The notes under the pieces were generated by a model. It was not told where the DNA came from. It did no database searches and saw only the letters and a program-made list of their open reading frames with translations. The position numbers and the translations under genes were made by a program. Below, in pieces: positions 50,585 to 62,202 of a DNA stretch of 64,000 bases. Source of the stretch: Cercis canadensis (lineage: Eukaryota; Streptophyta; Magnoliopsida; Fabales; Fabaceae); NCBI GenBank assembly GCA_003255065.1, contig QAOA01001470.1:278319-342318 (forward strand). Reading direction: 5' to 3'. Position 1 is the stretch's first letter. The number at the start of each line of letters is the position of its first letter.

Positions 50585-50639
50585 TCTGCTGTAGCACACT
50601 TCCCTTGGAAAATTGAATTTAACAATTCCGGGTTCGAAT
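50585..50639 (+). other. tRNA-Glu-like relic, unit 3 (type A), 3' end deleted
   Basis: Begins TCTGCTG and is normal up to GGTTCGAAT. The rest of the T stem, the 3' acceptor half and the T run are deleted, and the sequence resumes at TCAAATGTCG. Confidence 0.6.
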
Positions 50640-51345
50640 TTCAAATGTCGAACGATAACGTTAGGGCTCTGTTTGGGTAAACAACTTATTTAAGCATTTA
50701 CAAAAGAAAACCTAATGAGAGAAGTTTTGATAACCTAAACTTCTTTTAAATTAAGCTATTTAGTGTTTGAATATATATTTGAAGAGACACTTTTCAAATC
50801 TATAAGCTATTTTATAAACATTTGGATAGATAAATGTATAAATGCTTATAATATTAGAAATTGCTAAAAAGTATGTTAATAAGCACTTATTAAACATTCT
50901 GTTTGGATAAATAAGCACTTTGTTAAATTTTGTAAAGAAAATATTTTAATAATAAAATATTTTATATTAGTGTGATAATTATTTTATTTTGATTCATGCA
51001 GTTAATTTTGTTGTTGTTAGATAATGATTACTTTGAACTACCATGTATTATAATCAAAGTGGTTATTGGCTTGCTTTATTAGAAACTTCGCATGTAAATA
51101 AACTGTCATTAACAAGTGTTCATGTTTTATTATATTGGTGATCATGATAAGCATAAAATATATAATTATGTATCACAAGCTAGATTTATACATTCAGTGA
51201 CTAAAGTTACATGGATGATTTGACATTGGTCAATCTTACATTTTCTAGTCTGCATTATTTCAATTTTTCTAACTGATATCTACAATAAATTGACTAAAGA
51301 CAATACATTAATAAATATATAGTTTTCTTATTAATGACAACAAAT

Positions 51346-51412
51346 TCCGCTGTAGCACACTTAACTTGGAAAATTGAATTTAACAATTCCGGGTTCGAAT
51401 CACGACAACGGA
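51346..51412 (+). other. tRNA-Glu-like relic, unit 4 (type B)
   Basis: Acceptor TCCGCTG with CAACGGA (one C-A mismatch). The T stem is damaged (CACGA instead of CCCGG). Confidence 0.55.
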
Positions 51413-52079
51413 AAGTTATTTCTTTTTGAAAATATTTTTATTTCCAATTGTCGATCAATAACAATAAGGTTCTGTTTAGTTAAACAACTTATTTAACCAC
51501 TTATATAAGAATACCTTATGAGAGAAATTTTTATATCATAAACTTCATTTAAACTAAGCTATTTAGCTTTTGGATACATATTTGAAGAGCACCCTTTAAA
51601 ATCTATAAGCTATTTTATAAGCATTTGGATTGATAAATGTATAAAAGCTCATAATTGCTGAAATTAGTGAAAAAGACATTAATAAGCACTTATTAAAGAT
51701 TATGTTTAAATAAATAATTACTTTTTTATATTTTGTAAAAAAAAGGTTTCAATAAAAAAATATTTTATATCAATGCCATAATTATTATATTTTGTTTCAT
51801 GTATTTAATTTTGTTGTTGTTAGATAATTATTATTTTGAAGTATCATTTACAATAATCAAAGTGGTTATCGACTTGCTTTATTAGAAACCTCGCATGTAG
51901 ATAAACTGTCATTAACAAAAATTTCTGTTTAATTATATTGTTGATCATGATAAACATAAAATATATAATTATGTATCGCATTCCAGATTTATACATTCAG
52001 AAATTGAACTTATATCGATGATTTGACATTGGTCAATCTTACATTTGCTAGTTTGCATTTTTTGAATTTTGCTAACTGA

Positions 52080-52285
52080 TATAAAAGATATGCAGTTGTG
52101 GGAAAGTGAATTACATTCTCATTAACTTTGAGTGACTTTAAATACACGAGGTGTTTGAGTTTTACAAGGAGACCATGTAAGCTAATGATAAGGTTAGATA
52201 CTATGTATTTGAGTGAGTCAACCTGATCTGATATTAACAAACTTAGATACTAGAGTTTGAGTTTCAAGAGGTCACTACACCAATA
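52080..52285 (-). repeat. 3' LTR of copia element
   Basis: 206 bp, differing from the other LTR at two positions (CAAGG/CAGGG and CCTGA/CCTAA). Ends are TATTGG…TTTATA rather than the usual TG…CA. Confidence 0.93.
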
Positions 52286-54255
52286 CGCCCCCTCAAGATG
52301 GTGGAGGATGGAACGACACCAATCTTGTCTTTGAGAAAGAGGTGTCGGGGTCCTGATAGTGGTTTGGTGAGTAAGTCTGCAAGCTGATGACTGGAGGGTA
52401 CATGGGAGACCCGTAATGAACCATTACTCACTAAATCACGCACAAAGTGATAATCAATAGCAAGATGTTTCATTCGAGAGTGAAAGACAGGATTAGCACA
52501 TAGATAGGTGGCACCAATATTGTCTGAGAAAATGTGAGGGGGTCTTGGCAATGAAAGTCCCATTTCTTGTAGAAGTTGCGTGAGCCAGAGGAGCTCAGCG
52601 GAAGTGGAAGCAATAGTTCTATACTCTGCTTCTGTGGAAGACCGAGCAACTGAAGATTGCTTGTAAGCAGCCCATGATATAGGATTGGAGCCGAGATAGG
52701 CAATGTAAGCTCCGGTGGATTTTCTGTCAATGTGATCACCAGCCCAATCAGCATCACAATAAGCGATGAGAGGATAAGACTTGTCCTTCTTAAGGTGAAT
52801 GCCATGATCAACGGTGGTCTTTAAGTAATGAAGGGCAGTTTTAAAGCTTGAAAATGATTATCTTGAGGGCTTTGCATGTGTTGAGCAAGTTTGTTGACAG
52901 AGAAACTGATGTCAGGACGAGTGAGGACAAGATACTGTAATGAGCCAACAAGACACCGATATAGTTTGGTGTCACATGATGAGGCATCATGCAGGGGAAC
53001 AAGGGAGCAATTGATGGCCATAGGAGTAGTCACAGGACGGGCACCTTGCATGGAAGCTTTTTCCAATAGATCACGAACATATTTGTGCTGAGTAAGGAAG
53101 AGACCCGTAGTGGTGGGGACAATTTCAAGACCAAGGAAATAATTGGGAGTGTCAAGGTCCTTGAGAGAGAACTGTTGTGAAAGAGCATGTTGAAATGTCT
53201 GGAGGAAAGTGGGGTTATTGCCCGTCAATAGTAAATCATCAACATAGACAAGGAAATAAGCGATTGTGTTGCCCTTTTTGTAGACGAAGAGAGAGGTATC
53301 ACACTTGGTATGAGTAAAACCAAAGCTCAAGAGAAAAGCTTTGAGAGTATCATACCATGCGCGAGGTGCCTGTTTGAGCCCATAGATTGCTTTGCGCAAT
53401 TTACATACATGAGTGGGAAATGTAGGGTGTTGAAAACCTGGAGGTTGAGCCATGTAAACATCTTCAGTAAGAGTGCCATGCAGGAATGCATTGTTAACAT
53501 CCATTTGACACATGCGCCAACCATGAGAGATGGCAAGACATAGAACAATTTTAATGGTTTGAGGCCGGACCACTGGACTGAAAGTGTCATGAAAATCAAG
53601 ACCAGGGCGTTGCTGAAACCCTTTGGCAACAAGTCAGGATTTGTACCGTGCAATAAAGCCATCTGGATTTCTTTTTAGACGAAAGACCCATTTGTTGCCA
53701 ACAATGTTGTAAGTCGAGTGAGAGGGAACAAGATCCCAAGTGCCATTCTTGAGAAGTGCATTAAATTCATCAGACATGGCATGCTTCCATTCTGGAGACT
53801 TGATTGCCTGAGACATACAAGTAGGTTCAACTGGACAAGGTAAAGGATATTTGAGAACAGTAAGGGCCTTTTTCTGTTTAGAGATACCATTTTTAGATCT
53901 AGTAACCATGGGGTGAGTGGAGGTTGAGGAGGGAACATTACCTGAGGTACTGGCACTGAGGACTTGGTTCTGCTAGAGGCGGGCAAGAGGTATCTGGTGA
54001 AATGGAAGATTGTGAGAGGGGTGAAGGGGAGCTGCAAATAGGAGAGACAGGAGTAGTAGAGAGAGAGATGGGGTTAGGGGTGGGTGAGGACGAAGGGAGA
54101 GGAAAGGTGGAATGAAATGGAACAGTAGTGGTGAGAGAGGGATCAGCGGAAGAGATGGAAACAATGGACTCTATGGTGGAAGAAGTAGACTTGGACTGAA
54201 ACTGTGGAAAAGGAAAAACGTTTTCAATGAACTCAACATGCCGGCTGGGATACAT
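52264..54255 (-). pseudogene. copia integrase C-terminus, RT and RNase H (broken)
   Basis: Continues the frame of the preceding pseudogene to about 53940, with a proline/serine-rich linker. A one-base frameshift lies between about 53910 and 54000. RT begins with KNGTWDLVP and GNKWVFRLKRNPDG. A TGA at 53634-53636 interrupts it where CGA (arginine) is usual. The RT core has NAFLHGTL, GLKQAPRAW and YVDDLLLTG. Near 52850 a one-base loss in an A run shifts the frame, and RNase H (DNIGATYLCANPVFHSRMKH, ending 52264) is in the other frame. The linker and RNase H parts have no intact domain-wide frame. Confidence 0.88.
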
Positions 54256-54291
54256 GCGGTTAGTGAGTGGGTTAAAACAAAGGTAAGCACT

Positions 54292-56472
54292 TTAGGAAGG
54301 GGAATAACCGAGGAAAAGGCAAGGGGAGGAACGTTGATCAAGTTTAGACTTAGTGTAAGGTTTTAGCCAAGGGAAGCAAAGGCAGCCAAATGTATGAAGT
54401 TTAGTGTAATTGGGAAGGGAACCAAAAAGCTTAGTATGAGGTGTGGTCATATGAAGAATGGGGGTGGGCATGCGGTTAATCAAGTAGGCAGCGGTTTGAA
54501 GAGCATAAGACCAAAAGGAAGAAGGTAGAGAAGCTTGATGGAGTAAGCAGCGAGCTGTTTCAACCAAGTGGCGATGACGGCGTTCAGAGACACCATTATG
54601 CTCTGGAGTGTGTGGAGGAGTGGTGAAATGTGAGATGCCATGGGTGGCAAGATAAGAACCAAGGGCAATAAATTCGCCACCATTGTCAGTGTAAAGTGTT
54701 TTTATCCATGTGTTGAATTTATTCTCAACAAGATTTTTAAAGGTAGGAAAAATGAGAGAAACATCAGATTTGTGTTTTAAGGGATATAACCAAATATATT
54801 TTGAATAATGATCAACAAGAACAATATAATACCAAAAATTATCAATGGAGGGCACAGGGGATGGACCCCAAATATCAGCATAAATAATATCAAGAGGATG
54901 AGTGTTGGTGACAGTAGACATAGAGAAAGGTAACTTATGGCTTTTATTGCAAAGACATGAAGTACAAGGAATAGACTTTAAACGGGAAACATGTAAATAA
55001 TTGGAAGAAAGGACATGAGATAAAATCCTAGGGCTTGGATGACTAAGCCGTGAGTGCCATAAATGCATACTGGGCTGGACGGTGACATGGGATGCACGTG
55101 GTGAGGAAGAGGGAATGGAGGAAAGCTTGTAGATGTTGCCTTCATTTAGCCCTTGCAGAAGAGTCTCCCTTGTTTTCAGTGCTTTGACCTTAAAATAAGA
55201 GGGAAAAAATTCAACAGATACATCATTATGGGTGCATAATTGAGAAACAGAAAGTAGGTTATGGTCAAGTGAAGGAACATGTAAAAGATTAGTGAGCTGT
55301 AAAGGAATAGAAGAGGTGTCTAAGGTAGCTGAACCTATGTGAGTAATAGGCAAACCTGACCCATCAGCTATAGTAAGCTGGTCCATGCCTGTATATTCAG
55401 ACTGCAGTGTAAGGTTGGCAAAATCATTTGTTAAATAGTGGGAGGCACCTGAGTCCATGAGCCAGTGAGTGTTGGCTGGAGTGGGAGGCGCCCGGGCCAT
55501 GTGAGCAACCGGTGCAGGGGTTTTTGTAAGGTATCCATGGAGCTTATAGCACTTTTTAGCAGTGTGACCACGTCTGTCACAATATTGGCAAACCAAAGGG
55601 GTAGTGGCAGGGTGTGAAGGTTGACGGTTTGGAAGATTGAAGTGAGACTGGTTGTGGGTTTTGGTGTAAGAGGGTGCATTGTTTCTGGTGTAGTAAGGTG
55701 CAGTGTTTCTGGTGTAGGAGGGTGCACTGTTTTTGTGGGCATAATTGACGGTAACAGGAGCAGGGCTGCCATGGAGTCTTTCTTCTCTTTGAAGGGAGAG
55801 TTCATGATCAACTAGTTTATCAAATAAGTCATCAAAAGTGATAGGGTTCTCACGAGTTCGAAGAGAAGTGGAGATTTCTCGAAAAGAAGGACCAAGCCCA
55901 CTGAGTGCATATATGACAAGATCAATATCATCAAGTGGGTAGCCAATTAGAGATAGTTCATTGGCAGTACCTTTGATGGTGTTCAGGTAGTCAGAGACGG
56001 AAGACGTGCCTTTGGTAAAGGAGGCTAAACGTTCCTTGAGAGACATGACTCTCGACCGAGAGCGGTTGGCATATGCTTTCTGAAGTTTGATCCATGCTTC
56101 AGCTAATGTTTCTGCAGAAGACATGATGCTACGAGCATCAGCTTCACAGGAGCTGAGGATGGCAAGATAAAGGAGCTGGTCCTGTCGAATCCAGTAATGA
56201 TAAGCTGGGTTGGTCACACCTGCTTCGTCGTCGCTGTCAAGAAGAGGTGAAGGGCATGCATGGGCGCCGGTGACATAGCCAACTAGATCATGGCCAATGA
56301 GAAGTGACCGGAACTGCTTGTGCCAAGCAGGATAATTGGTGCCAGTGAGTTTGATGGGTAGTTGAGTAATAGTGTTAATTTGAACGAGATTCTTGGGGTC
56401 ATATGGTGAGGATACGGGAGGGGTAGCAGTTGAGGTGGTGGTGTTGGTATTGGTAGAGCTGTTGGAGGCCAT
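54292..56472 (-). pseudogene. copia gag, protease and integrase (726 codons, ended by nonsense change)
   Basis: Starts with MASNSSTNTNTT and a gag domain (LTGTNYPAWHKQFRSLLIGH, about residues 40-60; a UBN2/Retrotran_gag type). A CCHC knuckle CQYCDRRGHTAKKC follows near residue 297, then the protease motif WLMDSGASHYLTNDF near 340. The gag-pre-integrase segment is LWHSRLSHPS. The integrase catalytic acids are visible in YADIWGPS, YTDNGGEF and NGVSERRHRHL. The frame stops with TAA after LFLGYSPS, where the same frame then continues with sequence normal for the family, so a C-to-T change of a CAA codon is the likely cause. Confidence 0.9.
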
Positions 56473-56507
56473 GGTTTTGGATCAGAGGTAGTGATTAGGC
56501 TATTACT

Positions 56508-56519
56508 GCTCTGATACCA
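56508..56519 (-). other. Primer-binding site (tRNA-Met type)
   Basis: Reads TGGTATCAGAGC on the minus strand, the common Ty1/copia primer site, with no gap to the LTR. Confidence 0.9.
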
Positions 56520-56725
56520 TATAAAAGATATGCAGTTGTGGGAAAGTGAATTACATTCTCATTAACTTTGAGTGACTTTAAATACACGAGGTGTTTGAGT
56601 TTTACAGGGAGACCATGTAAGCTAATGATAAGGTTAGATACTATGTATTTGAGTGAGTCAACCTAATCTGATATTAACAAACTTAGATACTAGAGTTTGA
56701 GTTTCAAGAGGTCACTACACCAATA
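56520..56725 (-). repeat. 5' LTR of copia element
   Basis: Partner of 52080-52285, adjoining the primer-binding site. Confidence 0.93.
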
Positions 56726-56799
56726 ATTGATATCTACAATAAATTGACCAAAGACAATACATTAATAAATATATAGTTTTGTTATCAATGACAACAAAT

Positions 56800-56866
56800 T
56801 CCGCTGTAGCACACTTCCCTTGGATAATTGAATTTAACAATTCTGGGTTCGAATCCCGGTAGCAGA
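56800..56866 (+). other. tRNA-Glu-like relic, unit 5 (type A)
   Basis: Acceptor TCCGCTG with TAGCAGA (one mismatch, one wobble). The T stem has one wobble (CTGGG). Just downstream of the copia element's right LTR. Confidence 0.55.
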
Positions 56867-57603
56867 ACGTTCTTTTTTTTGTAAAAAATATTGTTATTTT
56901 CAAATGTCGAACGATAACGTTAGGGCTCTGTTTGGGTAAACAACTTATTTAAGCATTTACATAAGAAAACCTAATGAGAGAAGTTTTGATAACCTAAACT
57001 TCTTTTAAATTAAGCTATTTAGTGTTTGAATATATATTTGAAGAGACATTTTTCAAATCTATAAGCTATTTTATAAGCATTTGGATAGATAAATGTATAA
57101 ATGCTTATAATATTAGAAATTGCTAAAAAGTATGTTAATAAGCACTTATTAAAGATCTATTTGGATAAATAAGCACTCTTTTAAATTTTCTAAAGAAAAG
57201 GTTTTAATAATAAAATATTTTATATTAGTGTGATAATTATTATATTTTGATTCATGCAGTTAATTTTGTTGTTGTTAGATAATGATTACTTTGAACTATC
57301 ATGTATTATAATCAAAGTAGTTATTGGCTTGCTTTATTAGAAACTTCACATGTAAATAAGCTATCATTAACAAATGTTCCTATTTTATTATATTGGTGAT
57401 CATGATAAGCATAAAATATATAATTATGTATCACAAGCTAGATTTATACATTCAATGACTAAAGTTACATGGATGATTTGACATTGGTCAATCTTACATT
57501 TGCTAGTCTGCATTTTTTCAATTTTTCTAACTGATATCTATAATAAATTGACCAAAGAAAATACATTAATAAATATATGGTTTTCTTATTAATGACAACA
57601 AAT

Positions 57604-57670
57604 TCCGCTGTAGCACACTTAACTTGGAAAATTGAATTGAACAATTCCGGGTTCGAATCCCGGCAGCGGA
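57604..57670 (+). other. tRNA-Glu-like relic, unit 6 (type B)
   Basis: Perfect 7-bp acceptor stem (TCCGCTG/CAGCGGA) and perfect T arm with TTCGAAT loop. One change in the anticodon-type loop (T to G). Confidence 0.62.
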
Positions 57671-58406
57671 AGGTTATTTCTTTTTGAAAATATTGTTATT
57701 TCCAATTGTCAAACAATAACAATAAGGTTCTGTTTGGTTAAACAACTTATTTAAGCACTTATATATGAAAACCTTATGAGAGAAGTTTTTATGTCATAAA
57801 CTCATTTAAATTAAGCTATTTAGCTTTTGGATACATATTTGAAGAGCACCCTTTAAAATCTATAAGCTATTTTATAAGCATTTGGATTGATAAATGTATA
57901 AATGCTTATAATTGCTAAAATTAGTGAAAAAGACATTAATAAGCACTTATTAAAGATTATGTTTAAATAAATAATTACTTTTTTATATTTTGTAAAAAAA
58001 TGGTTTTAATAAAAAAAATATTTTATATCAATGCCATAATTATTATATTTTGATTCATGTGGTTAATTTTGATGTTGTTAGATAATTATTATTTTGAAGT
58101 ATCATTTTCTATAATCAAAGTGGTTATCGACTTGCTTTATTAGAAACCTCACATGTAGATAAACTGTCATTATCAAATGTTCTTGTTTTGTTATATTGTT
58201 AATCATGATAAGCATAAAATATATAATTATGTATCACATTCCAGATTTATACATTCAAAAATTGAACTTATATCGATGATTTGACATTGGTCAATCTTAC
58301 ATTTGCTAGTTTGCATTTTTTGAATTTTGCTAACTGATATCTAGAAGAAATTGACCAAAGACAATACATTAATAAATATATAGTTTTGTTATCAATGACA
58401 ACAAAT

Positions 58407-58473
58407 TCCGCTGTAGCACACTTCCCTTGGAAAATTGAATTTAACAATTCCGGGTTCGAATCCCGGCAGCGGA
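58407..58473 (+). other. tRNA-Glu-like relic, unit 7 (type A), best preserved
   Basis: The 67 bp fold as: acceptor TCCGCTG with CAGCGGA (7 of 7 pairs); TA at positions 8-9; a 17-base stretch GCACACTTCCCTTGGAA in place of the D arm; a 5-bp stem AATTG/CAATT around the 7-base loop AATTTAA; no variable loop; T stem CCGGG/CCCGG around TTCGAAT. The B box GGTTCGAATCC is a full consensus match. Upstream there is a TATA-like AAATATATAG at about -33 and CAACAA at -8 to -3; a T9 run follows 7 bases after the 3' end. Compared with plant tRNA-Glu (TCCGTTGTAG… ending CCCGGCAACGGA), the acceptor differs by one paired change (T-A to C-G). The anticodon arm is not that of tRNA-Glu and position 33 is A, so a decoding tRNA is unlikely. 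Confidence 0.65.
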
Positions 58474-59212
58474 ACGTTCTTTTTTTTTTAAAAAAAAGTG
58501 TTTTTATTTTCAAATGTCGAACGATAACGTTAGGGATCCGTTTGGGTAAACAACTTATTTAAGCATTTACATAAGAAAACCTAATGAGAGAAGTTTTGAT
58601 AACCTAAACTTCTTTTAAATTAAGCTATTTAGTGTTTGAATATATTTGAAGAGACACTTTTCAAATCTATAAGCTATTTTATAAGCATTTGGATAGATAA
58701 ATGTATAAATGCTTATAATATTAGAAATTGCTAAAAAGTACGTTAATAAGCACTTATTAAAGATTCTATTTGGATAAATAAGCACTCTGTTAAATTTTGT
58801 AAAGAAAAGGTTTTAATAATAAAATATTTTATATTAGTGTGATAATTATTATATTTTGATTCATGTAGTTAATTTAGTTGTTGTTAGATAATGATTACTT
58901 TGAACTATCATGTATTATAATCAAAGTAGTTATTGGCTTGCTTTATTAGAAACTTCGCATGTAAATAAACTATCATTAACAAGTGTTCCTGTTTTATTAT
59001 ATTGGTGATCATGATAAGCATAAAATATATAATTATGTATCACAAGCCAAATTTATACATTCAGTAACTGAAGTTACATCGATGATTTGACATTGGTCAA
59101 TCTTACATTTTCTAGTCGGCATTTTTTCAATTTTTCTAACTGATATCTATAATAAATTGACCAAAGACAATACATTAATAAATATATAGTTTTCTTATTA
59201 ATGACAACAAAT

Positions 59213-59279
59213 TCCGCTGTAGCACACTTAACTTGGAAAATTGAATTTAACAATTGCGGGTTCGAATCCCTGCAGCGGA
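59213..59279 (+). other. tRNA-Glu-like relic, unit 8 (type B)
   Basis: Perfect acceptor stem. The T stem carries two changes (GCGGG and CCCTG) that leave mismatches. The solo LTR lies 32 bp downstream. Confidence 0.55.
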
Positions 59280-59311
59280 AGGTTATTTGTTTTAAAAAAT
59301 ATTGTTATTTC

Positions 59312-60633
59312 TGTTGTGAAAATTCCAACGCAAGTGTACGTTGTCGTTTGCAAGTAATAAAATGAGATCAATTTATCGTTCCCACGAGAACTAATGTACC
59401 AACTACTGAAAGAGGGTTAACCTTAACTTTATCTAATCAATCGATAAGGAGATATTTCAATGAAACAACTAAAAATAGAATGAAAACAATGTAAACCAGA
59501 AAAATAGCAAATTAAACCAGAAAAATGATAGATTCAGCAAGAGAGAAACACCTAGGGTTCTGACTTCACCATAATTACTCCCAGCTTTCATTCCATATTC
59601 CATTAACTCCAAATTATCTTCCTATTTGCTAATCAAGATTCCCTAATTTATTCACTAGCCTCTCCCAAGGTCTAGTGTAAATATCCCTTAACTACTAACC
59701 CTGTATATCCCTATACGAGTTACAATAATTATGAATTCATTTAGTTTTGTGGATCTTTTTAACTGATTACATGAGCCATAGAGGTATATTCCTATCCTCC
59801 ATGTAACTCATGGCATTTACCCCAAGGAACTTGACACACAACTCTCCTTCCGGTCTCATTGTGATTAACAATTCATCTAATTATTGGCCAGACAATCAGA
59901 AGCATTAAGAGAAGAGATAAACGCTCAAATTTAAGAGATAAATAATGGAATTAACTTCATATGAAACTACAGCTGGTCCTAATTAGGCTACATCGTACCC
60001 TAGATAAGAGAATTAGTTCATACTAGATGAAGAGAACAAGAAAGAATAAAATTGAGACATGATTCAAAGGTAAAAGAGGAAAAACTCTGGTTTGAAGGTC
60101 AAATCAGTCTTGCATCTCCTCCCTTCAATCCTTGCTTTGCCTCCTTTGTGCCTCCAAGAGTGTCTAAGAACGAACCCCCTTTCTAATTCCCTAGCTTTCC
60201 TATTTATACCCCTCACTCTAAAGCCCTAAAACCCATGAGAAAATAAGCCGCGTCTGCAGAATTAAATTTGGGCGCCGCACCTCTGAAGTTTGGGCGCCGC
60301 ACCTCTGACTCGCTGGAAGAAATTTGCTTCTTTTCACTTTCGGGCGCCGCACCTCTGTATTTTGAGGGGTGCGGCGCTACTGTTCAAGGGGTGCACCCCT
60401 GAGCTGTTGTCCTGGTTTTAAGTTTCATGCTCCAGGGGCCGCGACTCTAGGGTTTGAGCGCCGCAACCCTTGAATTCTGTCCCAAAAACTTCTCAATTCT
60501 TCAATTCTTCATTCTAACCTATGAAACCTACAATTTAACATAAAAGATCACATTAGATGATGATTAATCTCAATAAACAATCAAATACTTAAGTAAAGGA
60601 TATCTAAAAAGTGGATATAAAAGCCACTCAACA
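59312..60633. mobile_element. Probable solo LTR, 1322 bp, in the satellite
   Basis: Starts TGTTGTGAAAATTCC and ends GCCACTCAACA, so the ends TGTTG/CAACA are inverted. The 5-bp direct repeat ATTTC lies on both sides (59307-59311 and 60634-60638), and removing the insert restores the satellite unit. No gag or pol is present and no second LTR, so an LTR-LTR recombination product is likely. The interior has three copies of GGGCGCCGCACCTCTG (60269, 60292, 60342) and inverted GGTGCGGCGC near 60365. Superfamily is not clear from the LTR alone. Confidence 0.8.
60260..60480. repeat. GC-rich short repeats inside the solo LTR
   Basis: The three direct GGGCGCCGCACCTCTG copies and the inverted copy could form hairpins. 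GC content is strikingly higher than in the rest of this AT-rich region. Confidence 0.8.
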
Positions 60634-61331
60634 ATTTCCAATTATCGAACATTAAGAATAAGGTTCTGTTTGGTTAAACAACTTATTTAACCACTTATAT
60701 AAGAAAACCTTATAAGAGAAGTTTTTATATCATAAATTTCATTTAAATTAAGCTATTTAGCTTTTGGATACATATTTGAAGCGCACCGTTTAAAATCTAT
60801 AAGCTATTTTATAAGCATTTGGATTGATAAATGTATAAATGCTTATAATTGCTGAAATTAGTGAAAAAGACATTAATGAACACTTATTAAAGATTATGTT
60901 TAAATAAATAAGTGCTTTTTAATATTTTGTAAAAAAAAGGTTTTAATAAAAAAATATTTTATATCAATGCCATAATTATTATATTTTGATTCATGTAGTT
61001 AATTTTGTTGTTGTTAGATAATTATTATTTTGAAGTATCATTTATTATATTTTGACTTGCTTTATTAGAAACCTCGCATGTAGATAAACTGTCATTAAAA
61101 AATGTTCCTATTTTATTATATTGTTGATCATGATAAGCATAAAATATATAATTATGTATCACATTCCAGATTTATACATTTAGAAATTGAACTTATATCG
61201 ATGATTTGACATTGGTCAATCTTACATTTGCTAGTCTGCATTTTTTCAATTTTGCTAACTGATATCTACGATAAATTGACCAAAGACAATACATGAATAA
61301 ATATATAGTTTTGTTATCAATGACAACAAAT

Positions 61332-61398
61332 TCTGCTGTAGCACACTTCCATTGGAAAATTGAATTTAACAATTCCGGGTTCAAATCCCGGCAGCGGA
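61332..61398 (+). other. tRNA-Glu-like relic, unit 9 (type A)
   Basis: Acceptor TCTGCTG with CAGCGGA (one wobble). T stem intact with TTCAAAT loop. Confidence 0.58.
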
Positions 61399-62135
61399 AC
61401 GTACATTTTTTTAAAAAAAAATTGTTATTTTCAAATGTCAAACGATAACGTTTAGGCTCCGTTTGGATAAACAACTTATTTAAGCATTTACATAAGAAAA
61501 CCTAATGAGAGAAGTTTTGATAACCTAAACTTCTTTTAAATTAAGCTATTTAGTGTTTGAATATATATTTAAAAGGACACTTTTCAAATCTATATGCTAT
61601 TTTATAAGCATTTGGATAGATAAATGTATAAATGCTTATAATATTAGAAATTACTAAAAAGTACATTAATAAGCACTTATTAAAGATTTTTTTTGGATAA
61701 TTAAGCACTTTGTTATATTTTGTAAAGAAAAAGTTTTATTAATAAAATATTTTATATTAGTGCAATAATTATTATATTTTGATTCATGTAGTTAATTTTG
61801 TTGTTGTTAGATAATGGTTACTTTGAGCTATCATGTATTATAATCAAAGTGGTTATTGGTTGACTTTATTAGAAACCTCGCATGTAGATAAACTATCATT
61901 AACAAGTGTTCCTGTTTTATTATATTGGTGATCATGATAAGCATAAAATATATAATTATGTATCACATGCCAGATTTATACATTCAGAAACTGAAGTTTT
62001 ATCGATGATTTGACAATTGTCAATCTTACTTTTGCTAGTCTGCATTTTTTGAAATTTTCTAACTGATATCTACAACAAATTAACCAAAGACAATACATTA
62101 ATAATTATATAGTTTTGTTATCAATGACAACAAAT

Positions 62136-62202
62136 TCTGCTGTAGCACACTTCCATTGGAAAATTGAATTTAACAATTCCGGGTTTGAATCCCGGCAGCG
62201 GA
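62136..62202 (+). other. tRNA-Glu-like relic, unit 10 (type A)
   Basis: Same acceptor as unit 9, T loop TTTGAAT. This is the second of two consecutive type A units; a T8 run follows. Confidence 0.58.

Larger units (their letters stand above)
52080..56725 (-). mobile_element. Nearly complete Ty1/copia retrotransposon in the satellite
   Basis: A 4646-bp element on the minus strand with two 206-bp LTRs, a primer-binding site matching the tRNA-Met 3' end (TGGTATCAGAGC on the minus strand, 56508-56519) directly next to the 5' LTR, and a polypurine tract by the 3' LTR. Target duplication is ACTGA (52075-52079) and ATTGA (56726-56730), differing by one base. The two sides rejoin to an uninterrupted satellite unit. 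Domain order gag, protease, integrase, RT, RNase H is the Ty1/copia order. The coding region carries two nonsense changes and two frameshifts. Confidence 0.95.

Noticed and set aside
58268..61474. Recurring minus-strand frames of 60-93 codons in the satellite units
   Set aside because: They are read through the tRNA-like relic and spacer, differ between units by frameshifts, and have no domain similarity.
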